A DNA stretch of 64,000 nt, taken from Pedobacter petrophilus (lineage in GTDB: Bacteria > Bacteroidota > Bacteroidia > Sphingobacteriales > Sphingobacteriaceae). The position numbers were made by a program, and so were the translations under genes. Positions 1-8,599 of the stretch are shown here, piece by piece (positions within the stretch are counted from its first letter, which is position 1; every line of letters begins with the position of its first letter). The stretch is taken from assembly GCF_009674725.1 (NCBI RefSeq), contig NZ_WKKH01000011.1, positions 62,001 to 126,000 of the forward strand, in the 5' to 3' direction. The notes under the pieces are model-generated. The model was given only the letters and a program-made list of their open reading frames with translations, ran no database searches and had not been told where the DNA came from.

Positions 1-104
1 TCTGCCGGACCCGACCTGATTAAATTTTCAAAATTTAATTGTGCATGTACTGCCATAGAGGCTTGCAGGAGGATAAAAAAAAGAATGGTAGCAACAGTTT
101 TCAT
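1..104 (-). CDS. N-terminus of a secreted protein (partial, runs off the window)
   Basis: Only the first 34 codons are present; the gene continues beyond base 1. Reading from the ATG at 104 gives a short basic start, a run of hydrophobic residues and a probable signal-peptidase site after AVHA (about residue 21). The product is therefore exported, but the visible part does not identify a family. It lies downstream of the Gfo/Idh/MocA oxidoreductase on the same strand, about 215 bp away and separated by a hairpin, so it is probably a separate unit. Confidence 0.55.
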   Translation of the reverse strand, partial: MKTVATILFFILLQASMAVHAQLNFENLIRSGPA

Positions 105-243
105 TGATTTATGGAGCGGCTTGTTCTACAGGTGATAAAAATCTAACCCCGCCAGGTTCAAAATGTTTGGGGTTGATTCATAAATCAACGAACTAAATAC
201 TGTTATCGGTACAATTCAAACCCGCTGAACGACGATAAAATAA

Positions 244-281
244 GCGATCCGGCCATTTTTGTTATTAATAAGCCGGATCGC
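244..281 (-). terminator. 10-bp perfect hairpin, probable terminator
   Basis: GCGATCCGGC at 244-253 pairs exactly with GCCGGATCGC at 272-281 across an 18-nt loop. It lies just after the stop of the oxidoreductase gene at 320 (minus strand) and is followed on that strand by a T-rich stretch. This suits an intrinsic terminator, though the T-run is weak. Confidence 0.5.
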
Positions 282-319
282 ATTTGCACGCTAATTATTT
301 TCAATAAAATGCCTTAAAC

Positions 320-1456
320 TTATGCAGAAGCGAGAAGTGCGATCTTCAATGCTTCCAAAGCATCTTCAATGGTGATCTTAAGTTTGTGGTCTTTATTTTC
401 TATTTTTTGAATCATATCAGCTAAAATTTCCTGGACGCATTTGCCATATACTTCACCTTTAGTCTGACCGATTTCGAAATGGCCGGATACCAGTTCATCA
501 ACCGCATAGCCAATCCCGCCGCAATACACCAGTTGACTATTATCGGTATCAGCAGTTTCTGAATCGCCCCAGCCTTCTGGCCGGGAAACATCGTTAGATT
601 CGTTAAGCTTTTCGGTTTCTGTAACTTTCCAACCCGGAATACTTTTTAACTGTTCGCTGGTTTGGGCGTTCAGCATGGCCTTAATGGTCCCTTTCATCGG
701 CATCCAGCCTTCAATCACCACCCTGCCAAGATCATAAGCTAAATTGATGGTGGTTTGCTCAAAGAAACCCGGGCCCGAAAAAGCATGGTAGTAACTGGCA
801 ATTAAGCCATCATTGTACATCACCATAGCAGCCATGCGATCGCGTTGAGCTTCATTCCGGTGATGAGAGCAGCCGTATACTTTACTGTATTGCTGTCCGC
901 CAAGGGCCTTAATGATATCGAAAAAATGTACTCCGTGTTCGACCAAAATGCCGCCAGACATTTCCTCATTCCAAAACCAATGATGGGGTGGCAGGGAGGC
1001 ATCCTGTGCATAATTGTTTACTACTGCGTGTCTAAGCTTCCCTAATGCACCGCTTTTACCAATTTCCATTAAACTCTGGATGATGGGATTATATCGGATC
1101 ATGTGGTCGACCGTGATTACCTTTCCGGTTTCTTTTTGTACATCCAAAATCTGTTGGGCACTTTCTTCAGTAATGGCCACCGGTTTTTCCAGCAACACAT
1201 GTTTTCCGGCTTTCATCGCAGCACATGCCATTTTTGCATGCAGACCCGGTGGCGTAACAATACAAACAATTTCTATGTCTGGATTTTTAAGCAATTCTTC
1301 CCAATCCTGATAGGCTTTACAATGCGCATCACCTTTGAAATGATTGCCGGAATCAGATATCGCGGCAACTTCTACGTTCTCCAGTTTAGCCAGCCAATGG
1401 TGAAGGAACTTTCCAAATCCTCCATAGCCGATAATTCCTACTTTATATTTTTTCAT
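320..1456 (-). CDS. Gfo/Idh/MocA family NAD(P)-dependent oxidoreductase
   Basis: Predicted 378-aa cytoplasmic sugar-type dehydrogenase. The N-terminus has a Rossmann motif (VGIIGYGGFGKF) and the family signature EKP at about residue 90 (LLEKPVAITEE), whose Lys normally takes part in catalysis. The C-terminal half is the substrate-binding alpha/beta domain with HGVHFFD. Start chosen at 1456 (MKKYKVGIIG): an in-frame start at 1540 would add 28 residues that are unlike the family and that precede the Rossmann fold. Substrate unknown; relatives act on inositol, glucose or other sugars. The next gene upstream (esterase at 1674) is on the same strand but more than 200 bp away. Confidence 0.85.
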   Translation of the reverse strand: MKKYKVGIIGYGGFGKFLHHWLAKLENVEVAAISDSGNHFKGDAHCKAYQDWEELLKNPDIEIVCIVTPPGLHAKMACAAMKAGKHVLLEKPVAITEESAQQILDVQKETGKVITVDHMIRYNPIIQSLMEIGKSGALGKLRHAVVNNYAQDASLPPHHWFWNEEMSGGILVEHGVHFFDIIKALGGQQYSKVYGCSHHRNEAQRDRMAAMVMYNDGLIASYYHAFSGPGFFEQTTINLAYDLGRVVIEGWMPMKGTIKAMLNAQTSEQLKSIPGWKVTETEKLNESNDVSRPEGWGDSETADTDNSQLVYCGGIGYAVDELVSGHFEIGQTKGEVYGKCVQEILADMIQKIENKDHKLKITIEDALEALKIALLASA

Positions 1457-1673
1457 GTTTATTATGGTAGTGTTTATTTTTTCCGGTTCTAATGTACGGA
1501 TATAACAGCCCTGAAAAGGGATGATTCTCACTAAAAACAAGAGACAGAATATTGATTTATAACAGCGCCTTTCATTATTTTGATCAGTTAACCAGCCAAA
1601 AGCGCTTTAGCGTGGGTGAAGCGAATAAGATTCTACAAAAGCCTAAATTAAATGTACGCGCGGTGTTTGGCAA

Positions 1674-2834
1674 CTACTGGAAAAGCTGTGGGGCAAAAAG
1701 CACCAGGTAATCGCGCCAATTCGACCAGGTATGTCCGCCTTCACTTTCCACGTATGTATATTTTGCGCCGATCCCATCCAATGTTTTTCTGTAATCCGCA
1801 ACGGCTTTATACAGGAAATCAGTTTTACCGATTCCGATCCAGTACAGCTTTAAGCCGTTATCAAACTGCTTTTTTAATGTGGTGTCAAAATTTTCATAAA
1901 CGGGTGATGACGTTTTAGCAAACGGCATTATGGCCGGCGAGAACAAGCCAACATAGTCGAAGGTTTTCGGGTAAAATCTGGAAGTGTGCAAGGAATGGAA
2001 ACCGCCCATAGATAATCCTGCTATGGCGCGCTGACTTTTATTGGCATTTACGCGGTAATTATTTTCAACAAATTTAATGATATCGGTGAAAGTCTCTTCC
2101 ATTTTGCCATCCATGGTGTTCGGCAATTGCATGGTTGGCTTATACAAACCTTTGATGTCTTCTCCGGGTGCTGCCTGTTGTGCTACGTTTCCGTTGGGCA
2201 TTACCACGATCATTTTTTTTGCTTTACCCTGCGCAATTAAGTTGTCGAGAATCTGAGCCGTCCGTCCGAGTGCGCCCCAGGCTTCTTCATCTCCGCCCAT
2301 ACCGTGCAGGAGGTATAAAACGGGATATTTTTCTTTATTTTCCTCATATCCTGGTGGCGTATAAATTGTAATCCTCCTGGTTTTTGCATTTCCGGGTGAG
2401 TTATACCATCTTTTGGATACCGTTCCGTGCGGCACATCGGCCACCAGATAATTATCGGCCTTGCCACCACCAATAATTACGACATTAACAACCGATGCAA
2501 CGTCTCTGATTTGATATACATTATTTGCATCTACCGTTTTTAATCCATCTACCAGGAAAGAATAACTATAAAGTTCTGATTTTAAAGGCCCCGTAGTGTA
2601 GGTCCAAACTCCATCTGCCTGTTTTTTCATTGTGGCCATACCCGCTGCACCAATAATATCGCCCTGTACTTCGACTTTGGTTGCGTTTGGTGCCATTAAC
2701 CTGAACGTAACACTTTTATCTGTGTTAATTTCCGGGGAAGTGATCTCCTTCTTTGCATTGAAATTTAAATTCTCCTGAGCAGTGCTCCCGAGAGATGCTA
2801 AAAGCAACAGGCCGAATACTATTTTTTTTATCAT
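1674..2834 (-). CDS. Secreted CE1-like esterase with N-terminal E-set domain
   Basis: 386 aa with a signal peptide (MIKKIVFGLLLLASLGSTAQ). Residues about 30-115 look like the immunoglobulin-like E-set/CBM48-type domain found ahead of bacterial feruloyl/acetyl-xylan esterases. Residues about 135-385 are an esterase-D/CE1 alpha/beta-hydrolase: LLHGMGGDEEAW as the oxyanion region, GLSMGG carrying the nucleophilic Ser, and a C-terminal GGHTWSNW with the likely catalytic His. It probably removes acyl groups from plant cell-wall polysaccharide in the periplasm or outside the cell. The exact ester (ferulate, acetate) cannot be told from sequence. Confidence 0.85.
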   Translation of the reverse strand: MIKKIVFGLLLLASLGSTAQENLNFNAKKEITSPEINTDKSVTFRLMAPNATKVEVQGDIIGAAGMATMKKQADGVWTYTTGPLKSELYSYSFLVDGLKTVDANNVYQIRDVASVVNVVIIGGGKADNYLVADVPHGTVSKRWYNSPGNAKTRRITIYTPPGYEENKEKYPVLYLLHGMGGDEEAWGALGRTAQILDNLIAQGKAKKMIVVMPNGNVAQQAAPGEDIKGLYKPTMQLPNTMDGKMEETFTDIIKFVENNYRVNANKSQRAIAGLSMGGFHSLHTSRFYPKTFDYVGLFSPAIMPFAKTSSPVYENFDTTLKKQFDNGLKLYWIGIGKTDFLYKAVADYRKTLDGIGAKYTYVESEGGHTWSNWRDYLVLFAPQLFQ

Positions 2835-2961
2835 AGGATGATGTTTTGGGTTTTCATAAAGTTAAAGAATGAATTGAGGAATATAACATGTAAAATCTAA
2901 AGTTGTTTTTTGCTGGAAAGAAAGCAGAAAAAAACTGACTTCTGCTAAGAGTTTTTTTAGA

Positions 2962-3243
2962 ATGTCTTTTCCAATTCACAATACTGTTATCCTCAATGAT
3001 GAAGTTGATGGTGGTGCAATAGGTGGTGCAATAGGTGGTGCAATAGCTGATGCTGAATTGACTAATCGGCAGACAGAAGTACTATCCATTATTAGAATTG
3101 ATCCAACAATAAGTTATCGGGCGATTGCCCAACAACTCAATATAAATGAATCAGCTGTATTGAAGCATATTGAAATTTTGAAAAATAAAGGATTTATCAA
3201 CCGGAGCGGCGGTACGAGAGGCTATTGGGAGGTGTTAAAATAA
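2962..3243 (+). CDS. Small winged-helix protein with GAIG tandem repeat, probable remnant
   Basis: 93 aa. After about 16 residues comes a glycine/alanine linker made by three copies of a 12-bp unit (GGTGGTGCAATA) that encode GGAI. A winged helix follows (LTNRQTEVLSIIRIDPTISY onward), ending GGTRGYWEVL. This linker-plus-wHTH is, from memory, the usual C-terminal end of AlbA_2/Schlafen-type ATP-binding regulators of 400-500 aa, so the gene may be what is left after loss of the N-terminal domain. The frame upstream of the ATG closes at a TAA (2884-2886), so the missing domain is not present nearby. A free-standing small regulator cannot be excluded. Confidence 0.5.
   Translation: MSFPIHNTVILNDEVDGGAIGGAIGGAIADAELTNRQTEVLSIIRIDPTISYRAIAQQLNINESAVLKHIEILKNKGFINRSGGTRGYWEVLK
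3002..3046 (+). repeat. 12-bp in-frame tandem repeat (GGTGGTGCAATA, about 3 copies)
   Basis: Three near-perfect copies lie back to back inside the small winged-helix gene. The unit is a multiple of three, so copy-number change by slippage would lengthen or shorten a GGAI linker without shifting the frame. Confidence 0.75.
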
Positions 3244-3315
3244 ATTAGCCAGGTTTAGCTCAGGCTGGGATGCTGTCTGTGTTCGAAAATCAAAGATAAT
3301 GTAAACGCTATTAAA

Positions 3316-3353
3316 TACTAAAAGCGGGCAATTTACATTGGCCGCTTTTAGTA
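3316..3353. terminator. Bidirectional terminator hairpin
   Basis: TACTAAAAGCGG (3316-3327) pairs perfectly with CCGCTTTTAGTA (3342-3353), a 12-bp stem with a 14-nt loop and A/T runs within the arms. It sits between two convergent genes (ends at 3243 and 3370) and can serve both. Confidence 0.7.
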
Positions 3354-3369
3354 CTTGGGAGGCTATAAA

Positions 3370-4188
3370 TTAAGACTTGATAAATGCTAAAATGTCTTTA
3401 TTAATGGTTTCAGCTTCTGTGGTTGGCATTCCATGAGGAAAACCAGGATAGGAAATTAACTTTCCGTTAGGTAATAGTTCAGCTGCTCTTGGTGCCTGGC
3501 CGTAAGGAACAATCTGATCATCTTCGCCGTGTAAAACCAGTACAGGAATGCTAACGCTTTTCAAATCTTCTGTAAAATCTGATTCTGAAAATGCTTTAAT
3601 CCCTTCATAGTGCGCTAAAACTGAGCCCATCATGCCCTGACGCCACCAGTTGTGCTTAATACCTTCCTGCACTTCTTTCCCTTCGCGGTTCCAGCCATAA
3701 AATGCTACCGGAAAATCATAGAAATACTGCGCTCTGGTAAAACCGGTACCCTGACGGATCTCATCAAATATAGACGATGGTACACCTTCAGGATTACTGT
3801 CGGTCTGAATCATAATTGGTGTAACGGCACTAATCAAAACTACCTTAGCAACACGGTCTTTACCATATTGTGCAGCGTAACGGATGGCTTCACCACCACC
3901 GGTAGAATGGCCGATGTGAATGGCATCTTTCAAATCAAGCGCTTCGGTTAACTCCGCAATGTCTGCTACATAAGTGTCCATATTGTTTCCATTTGCACTC
4001 TGACCAGAACGGCCATGTCCGCGGCGATCATGCGCAATTACCCGGTAACCTTGTTGTAGGAAAAACATCATTTGTGTATCCCAGTCATCGCCTGAAAGTG
4101 GCCATCCATGATGAAAAACAATTGGTTGTCCGGTTCCCCAGTCTTTGTAATAAATTTCTGTTCCGTCTTTTACTTTAATAGTACTCAT
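3370..4188 (-). CDS. Alpha/beta hydrolase, non-haem chloroperoxidase/arylesterase family
   Basis: 272 aa, cytoplasmic. It opens with VKDGTEIYYKDWGTGQPIVF and HHGWPLSGDDW, typical of the non-haem haloperoxidase branch. The triad is visible: Ser in GHSTGG (about residue 98), Asp in HGEDDQIVP and His in GFPHGMP. Members are serine hydrolases with incidental perhydrolase activity. Start placed at 4188 (MSTIKVKDG); an in-frame ATG at 4254 would add 22 residues unlike the family. A sigma-54-like element at 4298-4313 and an upstream palindrome at 4369-4382 place it in the stress regulon described in the findings. Confidence 0.85.
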   Translation of the reverse strand: MSTIKVKDGTEIYYKDWGTGQPIVFHHGWPLSGDDWDTQMMFFLQQGYRVIAHDRRGHGRSGQSANGNNMDTYVADIAELTEALDLKDAIHIGHSTGGGEAIRYAAQYGKDRVAKVVLISAVTPIMIQTDSNPEGVPSSIFDEIRQGTGFTRAQYFYDFPVAFYGWNREGKEVQEGIKHNWWRQGMMGSVLAHYEGIKAFSESDFTEDLKSVSIPVLVLHGEDDQIVPYGQAPRAAELLPNGKLISYPGFPHGMPTTEAETINKDILAFIKS

Positions 4189-4297
4189 AGCTTTTTTTAT
4201 TAGATGAATTATAATTATTTGATGCAGCTTAAAGTTAAATCTGATCGTAATCATTTAACATGACCTTATGCTGTTCGTTTTTGTATGGATATATTAT

Positions 4298-4313
4298 TTC
4301 AAATTGTGAGCCA
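4298..4313 (-). promoter_or_regulatory. Sigma-54-like -24/-12 promoter of the hydrolase gene
   Basis: On the minus strand the bases read TGGCTC-ACAAT-TTGAA, matching the TGGCAC-N5-TTGCA consensus at TGGC, C and TTG-A with correct spacing. Expected transcription start is about 4287, giving a leader of roughly 100 nt. Confidence 0.5.
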
Positions 4314-4368
4314 TTGTATTAACTTACTATATATTAAGTGTTTAATGATTGTTTGCCAATTAATATAT

Positions 4369-4382
4369 CGCTATATTTCGTT
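4369..4382 (-). promoter_or_regulatory. Enhancer-type palindrome, copy a
   Basis: Minus-strand AACGAAATATAGCG, 57 bp upstream of the first G of the -24 box at 4313-4298. It is one of six related sites in the window (consensus about AACGAWATATCGTT). Confidence 0.5.
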
Positions 4383-4514
4383 AATTTACGTTGTGGTATA
4401 ACCAATGGAATCTTTAACTAGTTATGGCTTGCTTATGCAATAGCAATAGCCCGGGATAAAAAGCAAGGGACACCCTGATAATTTCAAGCCATTATTTGAT
4501 GTAAAGGATTTCCG

Positions 4515-6470
4515 TTACTTCACAAATTCGAATTTAATCCCCAGTTTCTTGATTTTAGAGTTTAAGGTAGTTGATGGGATATTCAGAATTTCTGCTGCGC
4601 CGCCCGCTCCGAAAACTTTGCCTTTGCACATTTTTAAAACGTTTAAAATGTGGTCTCTTTCCATTTCCTCCATGGTTTTAACTTTAAAATGGTCTTCGCT
4701 GCTGAAGTGGTTAGCAGAAGCCGCACCAGGCAATTCGATGTGGGTAATGGTGTCACCTTCCGTCAACAACATAGTCCGTTCAATCAAATGCTCCAGCTCC
4801 CTGATGTTTCCGGGCCAGTCGTAATCCTGCAATTCATTTAATGCGGCATCAGAAATTTGGGTAACCCCAGATGATCCTTTCTTGCCATATTTAGCAATGA
4901 AGTGATCAACAAGGAGAGGGATGTCTTCCTTCCGATCCCTCAAGGCTGGCAGTTCAATCGGAAAGACATTTAACCGGTAGTATAAATCCAGCCTGAACCG
5001 ACCTTCTGCTACTTCTTTCTCTAAATTTCTATTGGTTGCCGTAATAATCCTGACGTTGATTTTTTTGGTATAATTTCCACCCAGGCGTTCTATTTCTTTC
5101 TCCTGAAGCACCCTTAATAATTTCACCTGTGCCTCCAGCGGAAGTTCGCCAATCTCATCTAAGAAAATAGAACCACCGTCAGCCTGCTCAAATTTCCCGA
5201 TTCGTTTATCGTTCGCGCCGGTAAATGAGCCTTTTTCATGTCCGAAAAGTTCTGATTCGATCAGCGTTAAAGGCAAGGCTGCGCAATTAACGGTAACCAG
5301 TGGCTTGTTTTTTCGCGGAGATAGCTTATGAATGGTTTGTGCAATTTTCTCCTTGCCTGTACCGCTTTCTCCTAAAATGAGCACTGATGTATCATCAGGA
5401 GCAACGAGTTCGAGCTTTTTGAAAGCCGCATGCAGCAGCTTGCTGTTGCCTGTAATTCCATTAAAGTCTTGCGTGTTTTCGGGATCAGAAACTCTTGTAA
5501 TGACTGGCTTTTCAATAATGTTCGATGCTGGTAATGGTGTTCCGGAAACAGGATCTTTCCCATAAACAACCTTATCTACAATGATTTCCAAACTTTTACT
5601 AAACTGATTGATGATGCCGGTATGGACTTTGGTGTAGAGATCTGAAAGCTGATTAAAAAATACAAACTGAAACCATTCACCGGCTCGTTCCACTTCGGTA
5701 ATCAGCGCAGATTCTAGTTGATAATGATCGGAGAGGGCTTGTGTCCATGGACTCTCCATTCTCAATTTCCTAAAGTCATAACCATTAAAAATTGATTTTC
5801 CGTTGGCATTTATGGCACTGTTGTTCCAGGTTTTGAAATCACGGACGGAAACGTTCATGGCTTTTAGTAACGATTGATTGTCGATCAAACTAAATTTTCC
5901 ATCGGCCAAACGCACCATGTTAATGTCTTTGGTGCTTGTTCTTGGATTTGATTTGGTAATCCAGAGGAAATCAAAAGGCACCACCGGATGCAATGCGGCA
6001 CTAATCTGTTTTAACCGATCTGCAACTGGCTCTTGCTTTTCTGCAATATGTTCAATTTGTGTGTGTAAAGAGGGTTGGGACGGTTGGTTGTATTTCAGGT
6101 TTTGCTCATGACGGTACCTGGCGATATCCAGCATGACCATCAGGTCTTTTTCCCTAAACGGTTTTACCAAAAAGCCGTAAGGCAAGGTAGCTTTTGCTGC
6201 TTCCAGGATACCCTGATTGGTATTTGCGGAGATGTAAATAAATGGAATCCCCATTCCGGTGAGCTGCCCGGCCAGGTCTATACCTGTTTTATCGCCCTGC
6301 AAAAATATATCCAGTAAAATCCAGTCAGGCTCTTTGGTGGTAATAAGCTCCAACGCCTTCACTACCGACGGCGCTATTCCGCATACTTTGTAGCCGGCTT
6401 TTTCAAGCATGATCCGGAGATCATTGGCAACAATAAATTCATCTTCTACAATTAAGATTTTCTGTTTCAT
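4515..6470 (-). CDS. Receiver-AAA+-Fis sigma-54-dependent response regulator (1)
   Basis: 651 aa. A receiver domain covers about 1-120, with acidic pocket E9-D10, phospho-acceptor D54 (LLDIFL) and K103 (VKPF). A middle region of about 200 aa that I cannot name precedes the AAA+ domain (about 345-580), with Walker A GESGTGKEK, the sigma-54 contact loop written GSFTGA instead of GAFTGA, and Walker B IFLDEIGELP. A Fis-type HTH ends in TTLNSKIKKLGIK. Start at 6470 (MKQKILIVEDE) places the receiver fold directly at the N-terminus; an in-frame start at 6524 adds 18 unlike residues. It has its own sigma-54-like promoter at 6571-6586, so it is probably controlled by itself or a paralogue. Confidence 0.85.
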   Translation of the reverse strand: MKQKILIVEDEFIVANDLRIMLEKAGYKVCGIAPSVVKALELITTKEPDWILLDIFLQGDKTGIDLAGQLTGMGIPFIYISANTNQGILEAAKATLPYGFLVKPFREKDLMVMLDIARYRHEQNLKYNQPSQPSLHTQIEHIAEKQEPVADRLKQISAALHPVVPFDFLWITKSNPRTSTKDINMVRLADGKFSLIDNQSLLKAMNVSVRDFKTWNNSAINANGKSIFNGYDFRKLRMESPWTQALSDHYQLESALITEVERAGEWFQFVFFNQLSDLYTKVHTGIINQFSKSLEIIVDKVVYGKDPVSGTPLPASNIIEKPVITRVSDPENTQDFNGITGNSKLLHAAFKKLELVAPDDTSVLILGESGTGKEKIAQTIHKLSPRKNKPLVTVNCAALPLTLIESELFGHEKGSFTGANDKRIGKFEQADGGSIFLDEIGELPLEAQVKLLRVLQEKEIERLGGNYTKKINVRIITATNRNLEKEVAEGRFRLDLYYRLNVFPIELPALRDRKEDIPLLVDHFIAKYGKKGSSGVTQISDAALNELQDYDWPGNIRELEHLIERTMLLTEGDTITHIELPGAASANHFSSEDHFKVKTMEEMERDHILNVLKMCKGKVFGAGGAAEILNIPSTTLNSKIKKLGIKFEFVK

Positions 6471-6570
6471 TTTATTTAACCGGGCTTGATATGAAAACCA
6501 GCTTAAGCAGGATTTTGAGAACATTAATTAAGTTCACGAAACCGATCGGCAGATTATGCACTGTTATGAA

Positions 6571-6586
6571 ATCAATTTAAGTACCG
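6571..6586 (-). promoter_or_regulatory. Sigma-54-like -24/-12 promoter of response regulator 1
   Basis: Minus-strand CGGTAC-TTAAA-TTGAT keeps GG, AC and TTG with correct spacing. It lies 56 bp downstream of the palindrome at 6641-6654. The predicted start near 6560 leaves a leader of about 90 nt. Confidence 0.45.
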
Positions 6587-6640
6587 TTTGTTAAGTTATT
6601 GTTTATCAACGTAATAATCTTTAATCTATTTTGTTAAATT

Positions 6641-6654
6641 CATGATATATCGTT
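6641..6654 (-). promoter_or_regulatory. Enhancer-type palindrome, copy b
   Basis: Minus-strand AACGATATATCATG, within a 16-bp stretch (6645-6660, TAAATCAACGATATAT on the minus strand) identical to 13400-13415. A second inverted half-site (ATCAACG on plus, 6605-6611) is offset by 46 bp, exactly as at 13403/13449. Confidence 0.55.
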
Positions 6655-6667
6655 GATTTACTAAATA

Positions 6668-8599
6668 TCATGACCTGATTATCTTTAACTTTTTAATTTT
6701 AGAGTTTAATGTTGTTGCCGGGATGCCCAGTAATTCTGCAGCGCCGCCGCTCCCCGCCACGCGACCTTTGCAAAGTGTTAATACCCTGATGATGTGGTCT
6801 CTTTCATTGTCACTAATGGTTTTAATGCCGTCCTGAGCAAGAGGGGTTTCATTTTTTGAACCGATATCAAGCTGATCCGGATCAAGTTTGCCATTTGAAG
6901 AAAGCAATACACTTCTTAAAATTACATGTTCCAGTTCCCTGATATTTCCAGGCCAATCATATTGCATTAACCGGTCTGTAAACGCCAAAGGAATATCATC
7001 AATAGGCTTTCCAATGTTTTCTGCGTGTTTCTGAACAAAATAAGCTGTTAATAACGGGATATCAGCTTTGCGCTCACAAAGTGATGGTATGTGTAGGGGA
7101 AAAACATTGAGGCGGTAAAATAGATCAAGCCGGAACCTGCCTTTAGCAATTTCTTTCGCTAACTGCAGATTGGTTGCTGCAATAATTCGTAAATCTACAG
7201 CGATGGGCTGGCTGCCACCAATGCGTTCAATTTCTTTTTCTTGTAAAACCCGCAGTAATTTTGCTTGCAGGTCGAAAGGCATTTCACCTATTTCATCAAG
7301 AAAGATAGTGCCACCATTGGCCTCCTCGAATTTTCCAATCCTGGTGTTGATGGCTCCGGTGAATGAACCTTTTTCATGGCCAAACAGAATCGATTCGATC
7401 AGGTCGGCTGGTAAGGCTGCACAATTAACGGCCACGAGCGGTTTGGTATTTCTATGAGATAACCGGTGCAGGCTTTTCGCAATTTCTTCTTTTCCGGTTC
7501 CGCTTGCCCCGGTAATTAAAACAGATGTATCGGTAGGGGCCACGATCTTTACTTTATCCAGCACACTCAACAAGGCCGTGCTTTTCCCGATAATATTCCC
7601 GAAAACATTCTTATCGGTCAAATAACCATTGTTTGCCTGCTTTTTATGAACCGTTGCCGTGGCATGTTCCATTTCAATAATGTGGGTGAGTTTCTCTTCT
7701 AAGGTGGCCGATAAATAATTAAGCAACTCCATGTGGCCTTGCTGATAAATGTTTTCAGTTCTGCTGTAAAAAGAGAAACTAATTTTATCGCCGTTTTCCA
7801 AATGAAACGTTTTAACCAGGTTTGCAGAAAGGTGATAGGTTTCTGCCATCAATTTCTTCATGGGGGCTGTCAATTTAACCTGCTCGAAATCATCACCAAT
7901 GTAAATCGCATCTGCGGTGGTTTCTGCCAAAAGCAGATTCTGATTATCATAATCAGCTTTTGCAATTCCTGCGCTTTGCTGAAATTCTTCGGCGGTAAAA
8001 AGACCATACTGGTCAAAATTCTTTCTGGTGATCCCAATCTCGCTATAGCGTGTTCCTTCTTTGGAGATGCCTGAAAGTGCAATAAAATCAAAAGGAATAT
8101 AAGGTTGAAACGCGCTCGCTACAGCAAGAATTTTCTTCTGCCAGGTTAGCGACTTCATGGAAATATCAACGATGAAATCCCGCATAAACAGTTCGCTGCT
8201 CAGCTTCATATCGTTATTGTTTTTCAGGCGGTAGCGGGCAATATCGATGCTCAGCAGTACATCCCTCTCGCGGTAAGGTTTAACAATAAAGCCGGAGGGA
8301 CTTGTAGACTTTGCTGCTTCAAGTACTTTCTCATTTGAATTTGCAGAGATGTAAATGAATGGGATTTTCTTTTGCATCAGTTGATGCGCCAAATCTATCC
8401 CGGTAAGCCGGCCTTTGAGGTAAATATCTAAAAGCACCAGGTCTGCAGATTTATTTTCGAGGATTGCTAATGCGTTTTTTACAGAGTCGGCAATGCCAGT
8501 TACTTCATAACCGCCGCGTTGCAAAATCATTTGCAGATCGTGCGCAACAATAAATTCATCTTCAACGATTAAAATTTTTTCTCTCATCACCTCATTCAT
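6668..8599 (-). CDS. Receiver-AAA+-Fis sigma-54-dependent response regulator (2)
   Basis: 643 aa paralogue of the neighbouring regulator with the same order: receiver (E-D pair near residue 13, acceptor Asp in LLDIYLKG, VKPYRERD), an unnamed middle segment, AAA+ with GASGTGKEE, GSFTGA and IFLDEIGEMP, then a Fis-type HTH ending TTLNSKIKKLKII. Its ATG overlaps the stop of the upstream kinase as TAATG (8597-8601), so the two are translationally coupled and almost certainly form a kinase-regulator pair. A second possible ATG lies four codons in (8587). Confidence 0.85.
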   Translation of the reverse strand: MNEVMREKILIVEDEFIVAHDLQMILQRGGYEVTGIADSVKNALAILENKSADLVLLDIYLKGRLTGIDLAHQLMQKKIPFIYISANSNEKVLEAAKSTSPSGFIVKPYRERDVLLSIDIARYRLKNNNDMKLSSELFMRDFIVDISMKSLTWQKKILAVASAFQPYIPFDFIALSGISKEGTRYSEIGITRKNFDQYGLFTAEEFQQSAGIAKADYDNQNLLLAETTADAIYIGDDFEQVKLTAPMKKLMAETYHLSANLVKTFHLENGDKISFSFYSRTENIYQQGHMELLNYLSATLEEKLTHIIEMEHATATVHKKQANNGYLTDKNVFGNIIGKSTALLSVLDKVKIVAPTDTSVLITGASGTGKEEIAKSLHRLSHRNTKPLVAVNCAALPADLIESILFGHEKGSFTGAINTRIGKFEEANGGTIFLDEIGEMPFDLQAKLLRVLQEKEIERIGGSQPIAVDLRIIAATNLQLAKEIAKGRFRLDLFYRLNVFPLHIPSLCERKADIPLLTAYFVQKHAENIGKPIDDIPLAFTDRLMQYDWPGNIRELEHVILRSVLLSSNGKLDPDQLDIGSKNETPLAQDGIKTISDNERDHIIRVLTLCKGRVAGSGGAAELLGIPATTLNSKIKKLKIIRS

